64,000 bases of DNA from Methylobacterium sp. 17Sr1-1 (lineage in GTDB: Bacteria > Pseudomonadota > Alphaproteobacteria > Rhizobiales > Beijerinckiaceae): contig NZ_CP029552.1 in the NCBI RefSeq assembly GCF_003173775.1, positions 3,014,001 through 3,078,000 on the forward strand, written 5' to 3'. A program made the position numbers and the translations under genes. Shown one piece after another: positions 8,600 through 16,372 of the stretch. The notes under the pieces are model-generated. The model saw nothing but the letters and a program-made list of their open reading frames with translations. It was not told where the DNA came from and did not search any database. Every line of letters starts with the position of its first letter. Position 1 is the stretch's first letter.

Positions 8600-10480
8600 A
8601 TGCATGTCGACATCGCGACGGAGACGCCTGCCTTGCCGGCAGCGTCGGCCAAGCGCGCCTGGGCGCGCACGCTCGACACCGCGCTCGGGCCCCTGATCGA
8701 GATCCCGGCCGCCCTGCTGGTGGTGGCCGAGGTGGTGGTGCTGCTCGCCGGTGTCGTCAGCCGCTACGTCTTCCACTCGCCCATCGTGTGGTCGGACGAG
8801 CTCGCCTCGATCCTGTTCCTCTGGCTCGCCATGCTCGGCTCGGTCGTCGCCTATCGCCGCGCCGAGCACATGCGGATGACCGCCCTCGTCAGCATGGCGT
8901 CCATCAAGACCCAGGCCTTCCTGGAGGCGGTGGCGCTCGCCGCCGGTCTCGCCTTCGTGCTGATGCTGCTGCATCCGGCCTACGAGTTCGCGGCGGAAGA
9001 AGTCTTCGTCCAGACGCCGGCGCTCGAGATCACCAATGCCTGGCGCGCCGCCGCGCTCCCGGTCGGCTTCGCCCTGATGCTGGTGGTGGCGGCACTCCGC
9101 CTGATCGAATGCGCCGACTGGCGCCACGCGGTCGGCGCGGTGGCGGTCACCGGCCTCGTCATCGTCGCGCTGATGCTGGCCGAGCCGCTGCTGCGCACGC
9201 TCGGCAACTGGAACCTCCTGATCTTCTTCGTGCTCGGCGTCGGCGCCCTTGTCTTCACCGGCGTGCCGATCGCCTTCGCGTTCGGGCTCGCCACCTTCGG
9301 CTACCTGATGCTCACCACCCGGGCCCCCGCCATGGTGGTGGTCGGGCGCATGGACGAGGGGATGAGCCACCTCATCCTGCTCGCCGTGCCGCTCTTCGTC
9401 TTCCTCGGCCTGCTCATCGAGATGACCGGCATGGCCAAGGCCATGGTGGGCTTCCTCGCCAGCATGCTCGGCCACGTGCGGGGCGGCCTGCACTACGTGC
9501 TCGTCGGCGCGATGTACCTCGTCTCAGGGATCTCGGGTTCCAAGGCCGCCGACATGGCGGCGGTGGCCCCGGTGCTGTTTCCCGAGATGAAGAAGCGCGG
9601 CGCCAAGGAGGGCGACCTCGTCGCGCTGCTGGCCGCCACCGGCGCGCAGACCGAGACCATCCCGCCCTCGCTGGTGCTCATCACCATCGGGTCGGTCACC
9701 GGCGTGTCGATCACCGCGCTCTTCACCGGCGGCCTGATGCCCGGCATCGTGCTCGGCATCACGCTCTGCGCCCTCGTCTGGTGGCGCTACCGCGGCGAGG
9801 ACCTGCGCCACGTCAAGCGCGCCACCAAGGGCGAGGTGGCCAAGGCCTTCGTCATCGCCTTCCCGGCCATCGCCCTGCCCTTCGTCATCCGCGCCGCGGT
9901 GGTCGAGGGCGTGGCGACCGCCACAGAGGTCTCGACGATCGGCATCGTCTACGCGATCCTCGCCGGCCTGCTGATCTACCGCCAGTTCGACTGGCGCCGG
10001 GTCTACCCGATGCTGGTCTCGACCGCCTCGCTCTCGGGGGCGATCCTGCTGATCATCGGGGCGGCGACCGGCATGGCCTGGGCGCTGACGCAGTCGGGCT
10101 TCTCGCAGAGCCTGGCGGTGATGATGAAGAGCCTGCCCGGCGGGGCGCTCGGCTTCCTGGTCGTCTCGGCGGTGGCCTTCGTGATCCTGGGCTCGGTGCT
10201 GGAGGGCATCCCGGCGATCGTGCTGTTCGGCCCGCTGCTGTTCCCGATCGCGCGGCAGGTCGGCGTGCACGAGGTGCACTACGCGATGGTGGTGATCCTG
10301 GCGATGGGCGTCGGCCTGTTCGCGCCGCCCTTCGGGGTCGGGTACTACGCCGCCTGCGCGATCAGCCGGATCCATCCGGATGCGGGCATCAAGCCGATCG
10401 TCGGCTACATGACGGCGCTGCTGGTCGGGCTCGTAGTGGTGATCCTGGTGCCGTGGATCTCGATCGGGTTCCTGGGCTGA
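8600..10480 (+). CDS. TRAP transporter permease, fused DctQ-DctM
   Basis: Sodium- or proton-driven secondary transporter of the inner membrane, 626 residues. The first part (about 30-195) is the small DctQ subunit with four hydrophobic helices. The rest (about 200-626) is the large DctM subunit with many helices, including GVPIAFAFGLATFGYL and the conserved LVSGISGSKAADMAAVAPVL and TGAQTETIPPS loops. Fused Q-M permeases are common. It completes the TRAP system with the binding protein just upstream and is presumably co-transcribed with the catabolic genes from 3787. A stem-loop with a T-run follows at 10514-10566. Confidence 0.95.
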   Translation: MHVDIATETPALPAASAKRAWARTLDTALGPLIEIPAALLVVAEVVVLLAGVVSRYVFHSPIVWSDELASILFLWLAMLGSVVAYRRAEHMRMTALVSMASIKTQAFLEAVALAAGLAFVLMLLHPAYEFAAEEVFVQTPALEITNAWRAAALPVGFALMLVVAALRLIECADWRHAVGAVAVTGLVIVALMLAEPLLRTLGNWNLLIFFVLGVGALVFTGVPIAFAFGLATFGYLMLTTRAPAMVVVGRMDEGMSHLILLAVPLFVFLGLLIEMTGMAKAMVGFLASMLGHVRGGLHYVLVGAMYLVSGISGSKAADMAAVAPVLFPEMKKRGAKEGDLVALLAATGAQTETIPPSLVLITIGSVTGVSITALFTGGLMPGIVLGITLCALVWWRYRGEDLRHVKRATKGEVAKAFVIAFPAIALPFVIRAAVVEGVATATEVSTIGIVYAILAGLLIYRQFDWRRVYPMLVSTASLSGAILLIIGAATGMAWALTQSGFSQSLAVMMKSLPGGALGFLVVSAVAFVILGSVLEGIPAIVLFGPLLFPIARQVGVHEVHYAMVVILAMGVGLFAPPFGVGYYAACAISRIHPDAGIKPIVGYMTALLVGLVVVILVPWISIGFLG

Positions 10481-10513
10481 TCCGGGGCTGACCGGATCAC
10501 GGTCCCTGACACC

Positions 10514-10566
10514 CTCCGCGTCATCCCGGGGCCGCGAAGCGGAACCCGGGATGACGCGGAGTTTTT
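10514..10566 (+). terminator. Intrinsic terminator made from a family-2 palindrome
   Basis: Perfect inverted repeat of 17 bp (10514-10530 with 10545-10561; loop of 14 bases) followed at once by TTTTT (10562-10566). It lies between the TRAP permease stop and the convergent PheC-like gene, so it should end the catabolic operon. Its core, CATCCCGGG ... CCCGGGATG, recurs in the larger palindrome at 45787, so a dispersed repeat seems to have been put to use as a terminator. Confidence 0.75.
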
Positions 10567-10593
10567 GATGCTCGATGGAGAAGGACCCGCCCC

Positions 10594-11358
10594 CTACTCC
10601 GCCGCCTTCGCCAGCGCCTTGGCGTAGGCCCCGCTCTTGAGCGTCTTCGTCAGCCACTCGTCGACCGCCGCTTTCAAGGCCGGGTCCCGGGTCATCCAGT
10701 AGGCCTTGTCGGCCTTGTCGAAGGTGCCCGGCACGGCGGCCGGGCAGAGCACGCCGGGATTGCGCCGCGACTGGTAATCGACCTCGGCGCCGTCCGTCAC
10801 CATCAGGTCGGCGCGGCCCTCGGCCACCTCCTTGAAGATCGCGCGATTGTCCGGAAACACCCGCACCGAGGCGTGCGGGAAGTTGGCGTCGGCGAAGCGC
10901 TGGTTGGTGCCGCCGGGATTGACCACGACCCGGACCTCCGGCTTGTCGATGTCCTTGATCGTGACATAGCGGTTCGCATCGGCGCAGCGCACGATCGGAC
11001 GCTTGCCGTCGGTGAGCACCGGCACCGAGAAATCGGCCACCGCCGCCCTGTCGGGGGTCACGCTGACGCCCCCCATGGCGACGTCGTAGCGGTCGGCGAG
11101 CAGGTCGTCCTTCAGGGTCTTCCAGGTCGTCGGCACGATCTCGACCTTGACGCCGAGCGCCCGGGCGAGTTCGCCCGCCATGACGACGTCGGCACCCTTG
11201 ATGCTGCCGTCGGGCTGGCGCAGGGAATAGGGCGCGTAATCGCCGGTCAGCCCGACCCGCAAGCTGCCGTCCTGCTTGATCGCGGACAACGACCGTGCCT
11301 CCGCCGGCACAGCCGCCAAGACGGCCAGAACGCCCACAACTCCCATGATCTCGCGCAT
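10594..11358 (-). CDS. Periplasmic solute-binding-like protein, cyclohexadienyl dehydratase (PheC)-like
   Basis: Protein of 254 residues with a signal peptide (MREIMGVVGVLAVLAAVPAEA) and the type-3 solute-binding fold. LRVGLTGDYAPYSLR opens the mature part, followed by DVAMGGVSVTPDRA. The C-terminal half (DNRAIFKEVAEGRADLMVTDGAEVDYQ, then AYWMTRDPALK) resembles the PheC group, which converts prephenate or arogenate in the periplasm. An amino-acid ABC binding protein is the main alternative, but no permease or ATPase is nearby. The ATG at 11358 gives a normal signal peptide; the frame upstream lacks one. Confidence 0.8.
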   Translation of the reverse strand: MREIMGVVGVLAVLAAVPAEARSLSAIKQDGSLRVGLTGDYAPYSLRQPDGSIKGADVVMAGELARALGVKVEIVPTTWKTLKDDLLADRYDVAMGGVSVTPDRAAVADFSVPVLTDGKRPIVRCADANRYVTIKDIDKPEVRVVVNPGGTNQRFADANFPHASVRVFPDNRAIFKEVAEGRADLMVTDGAEVDYQSRRNPGVLCPAAVPGTFDKADKAYWMTRDPALKAAVDEWLTKTLKSGAYAKALAKAAE

Positions 11359-11507
11359 CGTCACCGCCCTGACCCTTGCTTTGCCGTTAACTCTCTCAGT
11401 CGTAGGGAGTGTGCAGGGGTGCGGTAAAGCCCGGATGACGGCACGATCCCGCGTGAACGCCATCCGCGACGGTTGACTCGAGGGCCGGCAGCCGCTCTGA
11501 CCCGGCC

Positions 11508-12623
11508 ATGGACTCGCTCCCCGACAGCCGCTCCGATCACCTGCGCCGCTGGTTCGACCGCCAGCGGCCGCGCGTGACGCAAGGGCTGCGGATGACGGTG
11601 GCGAGCCTCGCGACCTTCGTGCTGGCCGAGGCCTGCGGGCTGCCCCAGGGCTACTGGGCGGTCATCACCGCGCTCATCGTGACGCAGAGCAGCGTCGGCG
11701 GCTCGCTCAAGGCGGCGCTCGACCGGTTCCTCGGCTCGGTGCTGGGGGCCTGCTACGGCGGCGCGGTGGCCTTCGCGATCCCGCATCACGGCGGCGCCTC
11801 GACCTTCGCGGCCCTGTTCGTGGCAGTCGCCCCCCTTACCTTCGCGGCGACGGTCTCGGCGGGATTCCGGATCGCGCCGATCACCGCGATCATCGTGCTG
11901 CTCTCCACCACCGGCTCGACGCTCGGCCCCCTCGCCTTCGCCCTCGACCGGATCCTCGAGATCGGGCTCGGCTGCGTCGTCGGGCTCGCCGTCTCGCTTC
12001 TCGTCGCGCCGGCCCGGGCTGCGCGCGCCGTGACGGGCCAGGCCGCCCGCCTCGCGCGCCTGCTCGCCGACCAGCTCGACGCACTGGCGCGCCTCGACGC
12101 GGAGGAGACGCCGGAGGCCAAGGCCCTGCCGCCGACGGTGCGCCGGAGCCTCGCGCGCCTCGAGACCCTGGCCGGCGAGGCGGCCCGCGAGCGCCGCAGC
12201 CGGCTCTCGGCCGCACCCGACCCGGACCCGCTGCTGCGCACCCTGATGCGCCTGCGCCACGACCTCGTGCTCCTGCGCCGCGCCATCTCGGAGGCCGATG
12301 CGGACGTGCTGCGGGTGCATCTGGCGGAGGCCTGGGGCGAGGCCGCCCGGGCGGCGGCCGCGCGCCTGCGCGACCTCGCCGAGGCGCTGAGCGCCGGGCG
12401 CCGCCCGGCCGGCGACGATGCGGCGCTGGCGGCGGCGATCGGCGGCTATCGCGAGGCCATCGACGGGATGCGCCGGCGCCAGGTGACCCGGACCCTCTCC
12501 ACCGACGGCGTCGGGCGCATCTTCTGGCTCGCCTTCAGCCTGGAGCAGCTGCGGCGCAACCTCGACGACCTCGCCGAGCGGGCGGCCGATTTCTCCGGGC
12601 CGGAGACGAACGGCGAGGCGTGA
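11508..12623 (+). CDS. FUSC family membrane protein (aromatic acid exporter-like)
   Basis: Inner-membrane protein of 371 residues related to the AaeB/YccS/FUSC superfamily of exporters. The N-terminal half has about six hydrophobic helices starting with LRMTVASLATFVLAEACGL and the family segment GYWAVITALIVTQSSVGGSL. The C-terminal half (about 185-371) is soluble and rich in Arg, Ala and Leu, consistent with helical cytoplasmic bundles. It is divergent from the PheC-like gene with 149 bases between the two starts. The substrate is unknown; family precedent suggests aromatic acids or fusaric-acid-like compounds. Confidence 0.88.
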   Translation: MDSLPDSRSDHLRRWFDRQRPRVTQGLRMTVASLATFVLAEACGLPQGYWAVITALIVTQSSVGGSLKAALDRFLGSVLGACYGGAVAFAIPHHGGASTFAALFVAVAPLTFAATVSAGFRIAPITAIIVLLSTTGSTLGPLAFALDRILEIGLGCVVGLAVSLLVAPARAARAVTGQAARLARLLADQLDALARLDAEETPEAKALPPTVRRSLARLETLAGEAARERRSRLSAAPDPDPLLRTLMRLRHDLVLLRRAISEADADVLRVHLAEAWGEAARAAAARLRDLAEALSAGRRPAGDDAALAAAIGGYREAIDGMRRRQVTRTLSTDGVGRIFWLAFSLEQLRRNLDDLAERAADFSGPETNGEA

Positions 12624-12629
12624 GCGCCC

Positions 12630-13745
12630 TCACGGCGTGCGCTTGCGCAGCACCATGTTGCCCTGGAACAGGAATTTCTGGGCCCGCTTGCCGGTATCGA
12701 CCTCGGTGGTGAACACGTTGCCGCGGGAATCGACGGCGAGGTTGTGCACCCAGTGGAAGTCGCCGGCCATCCGGCCGTTGCGGCCGAAGCGGCCGAGCAC
12801 CGCGCCGTCCTCCCGCCGCAGGGTGCGGACCTCGTTGTTGGCGCCGTCGGCGTTCATCAGGTAGGTCTGCGCCTCGTCCGGCCACAGGGCGAGTTCCCAG
12901 ACCGAGCCGTTGGCCCGGGTCTGCGGCTCGACCCGGAATTCCTTCACGAAGGTGCCGTCGCAGCGGAAGACCTGGACCCGGTCGTTGGTGCGGTCGCACA
13001 CGTAGACGAGGCCGTCGCGGGCGACCTGGATGCAGTGGACCGGGTTGCGGAACTGCCGGGGCAACGGCGCCGCCGGGTCGTAGGTCCCTTGCGCCTCGTC
13101 GGTGGGCGGCTCGCCGTAGGCGCCCCACATCCGCTTGAACGCCCCGGTCTCGGCGTCGAACACGATCACCCGGTGATTGAAGTAGCCGTCGGCGACGTAG
13201 AGCTCGTTCGTCTCCGGATCGACCTGCATGTTGGCCGGCTTGCCCAGCCGCGTGGTGTCGCGGCTGTTCGTCTGCGGGCCGGACTTGCCGATCTGCATCA
13301 CGAAAGTGCCGTCCCGGGTGAATTTCAGGATCTGCCCGTCCTGCTCGCCGTTTCCGGCGAGCCAGACGAAGCCCTTGTGGTCGATGTGGATGCCGTGCTC
13401 GTTCTGCGGCCAGTCGTAGCCCTGGCCCGGTCCACCCCAGGACTTGATGAGATTGCCCTCCTGGTCGAAGACCAGGACCGGCGGGGCGGGGACGCAGCAG
13501 CGGGTGCGCGGCGGGTTGAGGCTCGCGGCCTTCTCGTCGTCGGTGAGCGTGCGCGGGCGCTGGATCACCCAGACGTGGTCCTGGGCATCCACCGCGACGC
13601 CAGCGGCCTGGCCCATGATCCAGTTGTTCGGCAGCGGCTTCGGCCAAGCCGGATCGACCCGGAACGCCAGCGGCTCCTCGGCCCGGACGGGCGCCGCACA
13701 GGGCGCCGCGCAGGCGAGGGCGACGAGGACGGCGATCCAGCGCAT
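12630..13745 (-). CDS. Exported NHL-repeat beta-propeller protein
   Basis: Protein of 371 residues with a signal peptide (MRWIAVLVALACAAPCAAPVRAEE) and repeated NHL/YVTN-type blades, for example AAGVAVDAQDHVWVIQRP, EHGIHIDHKGFVWLAGNG, ANMQVDPETNELYVADGY and the DGLVYVCDRTNDRVQVF blade. A six-bladed periplasmic propeller is likely. Family members include peptidylglycine-lyase-like and scaffold proteins; no catalytic assignment is justified. It is convergent with the FUSC gene with six bases between stops. In-frame upstream sequence (to 13778) lacks a better start. Confidence 0.88.
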   Translation of the reverse strand: MRWIAVLVALACAAPCAAPVRAEEPLAFRVDPAWPKPLPNNWIMGQAAGVAVDAQDHVWVIQRPRTLTDDEKAASLNPPRTRCCVPAPPVLVFDQEGNLIKSWGGPGQGYDWPQNEHGIHIDHKGFVWLAGNGEQDGQILKFTRDGTFVMQIGKSGPQTNSRDTTRLGKPANMQVDPETNELYVADGYFNHRVIVFDAETGAFKRMWGAYGEPPTDEAQGTYDPAAPLPRQFRNPVHCIQVARDGLVYVCDRTNDRVQVFRCDGTFVKEFRVEPQTRANGSVWELALWPDEAQTYLMNADGANNEVRTLRREDGAVLGRFGRNGRMAGDFHWVHNLAVDSRGNVFTTEVDTGKRAQKFLFQGNMVLRKRTP

Positions 13746-13862
13746 AGGTCTTCCTCCCGGTATCGTTGTTGCCGACACTGTAGAAGAGGACGGCCCGGCC
13801 GCGCCAGCGCTCTAGGCTCGAGAATCGCGCCAGCGCTCAAGCCTGGTGCACCGCGCCGGCGC

Positions 13863-14486
13863 TCACCCCTGGAGCGCGCGCCGGACCGCGAGCGCCGCGC
13901 AGGCGACGAGGAGCGCCGCCAGGACGAGGCGGGCGAGGCGCCCGGCGCGGGTGAGGCGCGCCCGGCAGGACGGCCGCCCCAGCACGAGGCCGAGAAGGCC
14001 GAACCACGTCGCCGCCATGCAGAACACCGCAGCTCCCGCCAGCGGCACCGCCGCCCGGTCGGGATGGGCCAGGAAGAAGCCGGCGAAGAAGGCGAGGCTG
14101 ACCGGGTTGGTCACCGCCGCCCCGAGCCCGAGGGCGAAGGTGCCGACGTCGCGCCCCGGCGCGAAGCGGGTCGGGTCGTCCGGCAGACCGGCCCGGCCGC
14201 TGGCCAGCCGGTAGGCGGCGCGCAGCATCAGGAGCACGAACAACGCCGTTCCGATCCCGGCGACGAAGCGCCCCGCCGGCAGCAGCGAGGCGCCGAGGCC
14301 AGCCAAGGCCGCCGCCAGGCCGGCCCCGCAGGCGACGCCCAGGGCGGCGACGACCGGGCCGCGCCCGGGCGCCGCGACGCTCGCCCGCAGCACCACCAGC
14401 AGGTTGGGTCCGGGCGAGGCGAGGACGGGAGCATAGGCGGTGAAGAGCGGCCCCAGCAGGGCGGGCCACGCATCGGCGTCGAACAT
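13863..14486 (-). CDS. LysE family translocator
   Basis: Inner-membrane exporter of 207 residues with about six hydrophobic segments, the usual size for the LysE/RhtB family that exports amino acids and related metabolites. SPGPNLLVVLRASVAAPGRGPVVAALGVACGAG matches the family N-terminal block, and GLGAAVTNPVSLAFFAGFF matches the later NPK-like block, here with Ser instead of Lys. I chose the ATG at 14486; the frame is open upstream but without transmembrane character. Substrate unknown. Confidence 0.9.
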   Translation of the reverse strand: MFDADAWPALLGPLFTAYAPVLASPGPNLLVVLRASVAAPGRGPVVAALGVACGAGLAAALAGLGASLLPAGRFVAGIGTALFVLLMLRAAYRLASGRAGLPDDPTRFAPGRDVGTFALGLGAAVTNPVSLAFFAGFFLAHPDRAAVPLAGAAVFCMAATWFGLLGLVLGRPSCRARLTRAGRLARLVLAALLVACAALAVRRALQG

Positions 14487-14702
14487 CCGGCATCCCCCCG
14501 GCGCACGCGGCGCCGCTCGGGTGCCATAAAGATGCCAAAACCCGGCGCCGCGCGTCCTCCGATTGAAGGAGGCGGCGTGCGCTGGCGCACGGTTCGACGA
14601 AGTCGAACGCAAGGTTTGCATCAGTCGAGAGGTGCTCGACCCGCCGCCCGGGCAGGCGACGGACAATCCGGCCCCGGGACCGCGGCCTCAGGAGGTGCGA
14701 CG

Positions 14703-14741
14703 CGCAAAAGGAAGCGGCGGCAGGGTCTCCCCTGCCGCCGC
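14703..14741 (-). terminator. Intrinsic terminator after the stress-protein gene
   Basis: On the minus strand, a perfect 12-bp stem (14714-14725 with 14730-14741, GCGGCGGCAGGG type) with a four-base loop is followed by TTCCTTTT. It lies 38 bases after the stop of the gene that ends at 14779 and points away from it. Confidence 0.75.
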
Positions 14742-14778
14742 CTGTTCACACCGACTCGATGCGCTTAGCGCCGTCGCG

Positions 14779-15597
14779 TTAGCGCCGCTCGGTGCCCATC
14801 GGCTGACGGACCGGGGGCAGTTCGTCCTCGATGCCGACATGACGCTCGCGGGTGGTGCCGGGCAGGCCGGCATCGACCGACTGGGTGGTCGGCGGAGCGC
14901 CGGCCGCGAAGGGCATGCCGCCGGTGTTGAGGCCCGTGGTGGTGCTGCCGGCAGCACCCACCGCCGACGAGCCGCCGGCGACCGCCGCCGGGTTGGTCAG
15001 CGAGGGAGCGGTCTCGTCGTGACGGCCGGTCCAGCCCTCCTGGCGCCAGCCGCGAGTGCGGTCGTCGATGTCGACCGAGCCGTGCTCCTTGAGGATGCTG
15101 GCGACCCGGTCCGCATGGGCGTCGTCCGCCCGCACGGTGACCAGGGTGCCGCCGCGACGTACGCCTTCGGCGTAGGTGTGGGCGTGCTCCTCGCTGAGAC
15201 CCGCACCGGTCAGAGAGCCGATCAGGCCGCCCGCCGCCGCGCCGACGCCGGCGCCGGTGACCGTCGCGACGAGCCAGCCGGCGGCGACCACCGGGCCGAC
15301 GCCCGGGATGGCGAGCAGGCCGAGGCCGGTGAGCAGGCCGGCGCCGCCGCCGAGCACGGTGCCGAGCGAAGCGCCGGCGCCGGCGCCGTTCGAGGCGTCG
15401 TGCGCGGTCTCGCCGGTCGTGGTGGTGCCGGTCGTGGTGGCGTCACGCGTTCCGATGTGGCCCGAATAGCGGTCGCCCTGATTGTTGGCCACGATGCTGA
15501 TGTCGGAATGCGGCACGCCGGCCGCCTCCACCTTGCGCACCGCCGCCGAAGCGTCGTCGTAGCTGTCGAACAGGGCCGAGATGGTACGGGTCGCCAT
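14779..15597 (-). CDS. General stress protein-like (YflT/GSP-17M type) with glycine-zipper segment
   Basis: Protein of 272 residues. The N-terminus MATRTISALFDSYDDASAAVRKVEAAGV is the heat-induced stress protein YflT-like motif. Residues about 75-140 are rich in Gly and Ala with a zipper-like pattern (GAGLLTGLGLLAIPGVGPVVAAGW and GVGAAAGGLIGSL) that may insert in a membrane. A second alpha-beta segment (GGTLVTVRADDAHADRVASIL) and a disordered Pro/Thr-rich tail follow. The ATG has GAGGAGG upstream. It lies 49 bases downstream of the small exported protein gene, so the two are probably co-transcribed; both look like stress-response genes. Exact function unknown. Confidence 0.85.
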   Translation of the reverse strand: MATRTISALFDSYDDASAAVRKVEAAGVPHSDISIVANNQGDRYSGHIGTRDATTTGTTTTGETAHDASNGAGAGASLGTVLGGGAGLLTGLGLLAIPGVGPVVAAGWLVATVTGAGVGAAAGGLIGSLTGAGLSEEHAHTYAEGVRRGGTLVTVRADDAHADRVASILKEHGSVDIDDRTRGWRQEGWTGRHDETAPSLTNPAAVAGGSSAVGAAGSTTTGLNTGGMPFAAGAPPTTQSVDAGLPGTTRERHVGIEDELPPVRQPMGTERR

Positions 15598-15646
15598 GGG
15601 CGTCCTCCTCAAGTTTCGAGCGGGGGAATGCGGGGCCTAAATCCAG

Positions 15647-16039
15647 TTATCGAGCGGTCGAGACGTTGCCCTTGAAGTCGAGGCCGACCATCACGGTGTT
15701 GCCGGACTGCATGGCCTGGCCGCGCCAGATGCCCTGGTCGTCCTTCTTGAGGTCCTTCACGTCCTTGAAGCCGGCCTGCTCCATGCGGCTGCGGGCCTGG
15801 GCTTCGGTGAAGCTGTTGGCGCCGGGCTCGAGCTTGGCGTTGGTGGCGACCGTGCCCGTCGTGCCCGGGTTGCTCTTGTCCATCATGTCGGTGTTGGGCC
15901 GGGTCACCGCCTCCTGGCCCTGCGAGTGGGTGCTGGGCTTGGCGTCGCGGGCCGGGTCGCCCGTCACCGTGGTCTGCGCCTGCGCCGCGCCGGCGCCGAG
16001 CATGCCGAGGGCCGCGAGGGTGATGAGGGTCTTGCGCAT
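15647..16039 (-). CDS. Small exported protein, PepSY-like
   Basis: Protein of 130 residues with a clean signal peptide (MRKTLITLAALGMLGAGAAQAQ). A disordered Thr/Ser/Asn-rich region is followed by a C-terminal module of about 50 residues (FTEAQARSRMEQAGFKDVKDLKKDDQGIWRGQAM) that resembles a PepSY-type fold. The ATG at 16039 gives the signal peptide and is preceded by GAGGAGA. Upstream in-frame sequence is not protein-like. It heads a likely two-gene unit with the stress-protein gene. Role unknown; periplasmic location inferred. Confidence 0.8.
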   Translation of the reverse strand: MRKTLITLAALGMLGAGAAQAQTTVTGDPARDAKPSTHSQGQEAVTRPNTDMMDKSNPGTTGTVATNAKLEPGANSFTEAQARSRMEQAGFKDVKDLKKDDQGIWRGQAMQSGNTVMVGLDFKGNVSTAR

Positions 16040-16372
16040 GGTCTCCTCGAACCTTGTCCGATTGATCGATGCCTTCTCAATCGTTGCAGGGCGGCTTGGT
16101 TCCGCAGGAGTAACGTTGAACCGAATACGGTCTCCGCATTTGGCGGAAGCTCGTGCGGAGCTTGACCGTTCAGAAGAGAACATTTGTTTTTCGTGTGTAT
16201 CGCGTCGCACAAAAATGGAACGCGACGATTGTTCCCGCCGGAAACTGAACATTCCTTATTGTGCGGCGCACCAGGGCGCCGGCCCGATCGCTGCGGCAGG
16301 CGGCCGGGGGCGTCGTTAACCGTTCCCTAACCATGCACCCGGCAGTTATTGCCGGGTCGACGGGAAGGTGGA
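16040..16372. other. Divergent intergenic region between small exported protein and flhA
   Basis: 333 bases, clearly less GC-rich than the genes around it, holding the promoters of both divergent genes. A TTGACC at about 16160 on the plus strand is a weak -35 candidate, and GGAAC motifs occur on the minus strand (for example complement of 16099-16103), but none has a convincing matching -10. No gene or repeat is seen. GGAAGGTGG just before 16373 is the flhA ribosome-binding site. Confidence 0.6.

Noticed and set aside
7220..9493. Very long open frame (757 codons) on the minus strand opposite the TRAP genes
   Set aside because: Its His/Asp/Glu/Arg-rich translation is the usual antisense shadow of a GC-rich gene. 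The plus strand encodes clear TRAP proteins with family motifs. The same applies to long antisense frames opposite flhA, the sensor kinase, thiC, the transketolase and the ABC genes.
16083..16103. EcfG-type promoter before the small exported protein gene (GGAAC on the minus strand)
   Set aside because: The -10 at the required distance reads CGATT or GATT with spacing of 15-16 rather than CGTT. It is too weak to list as a feature.
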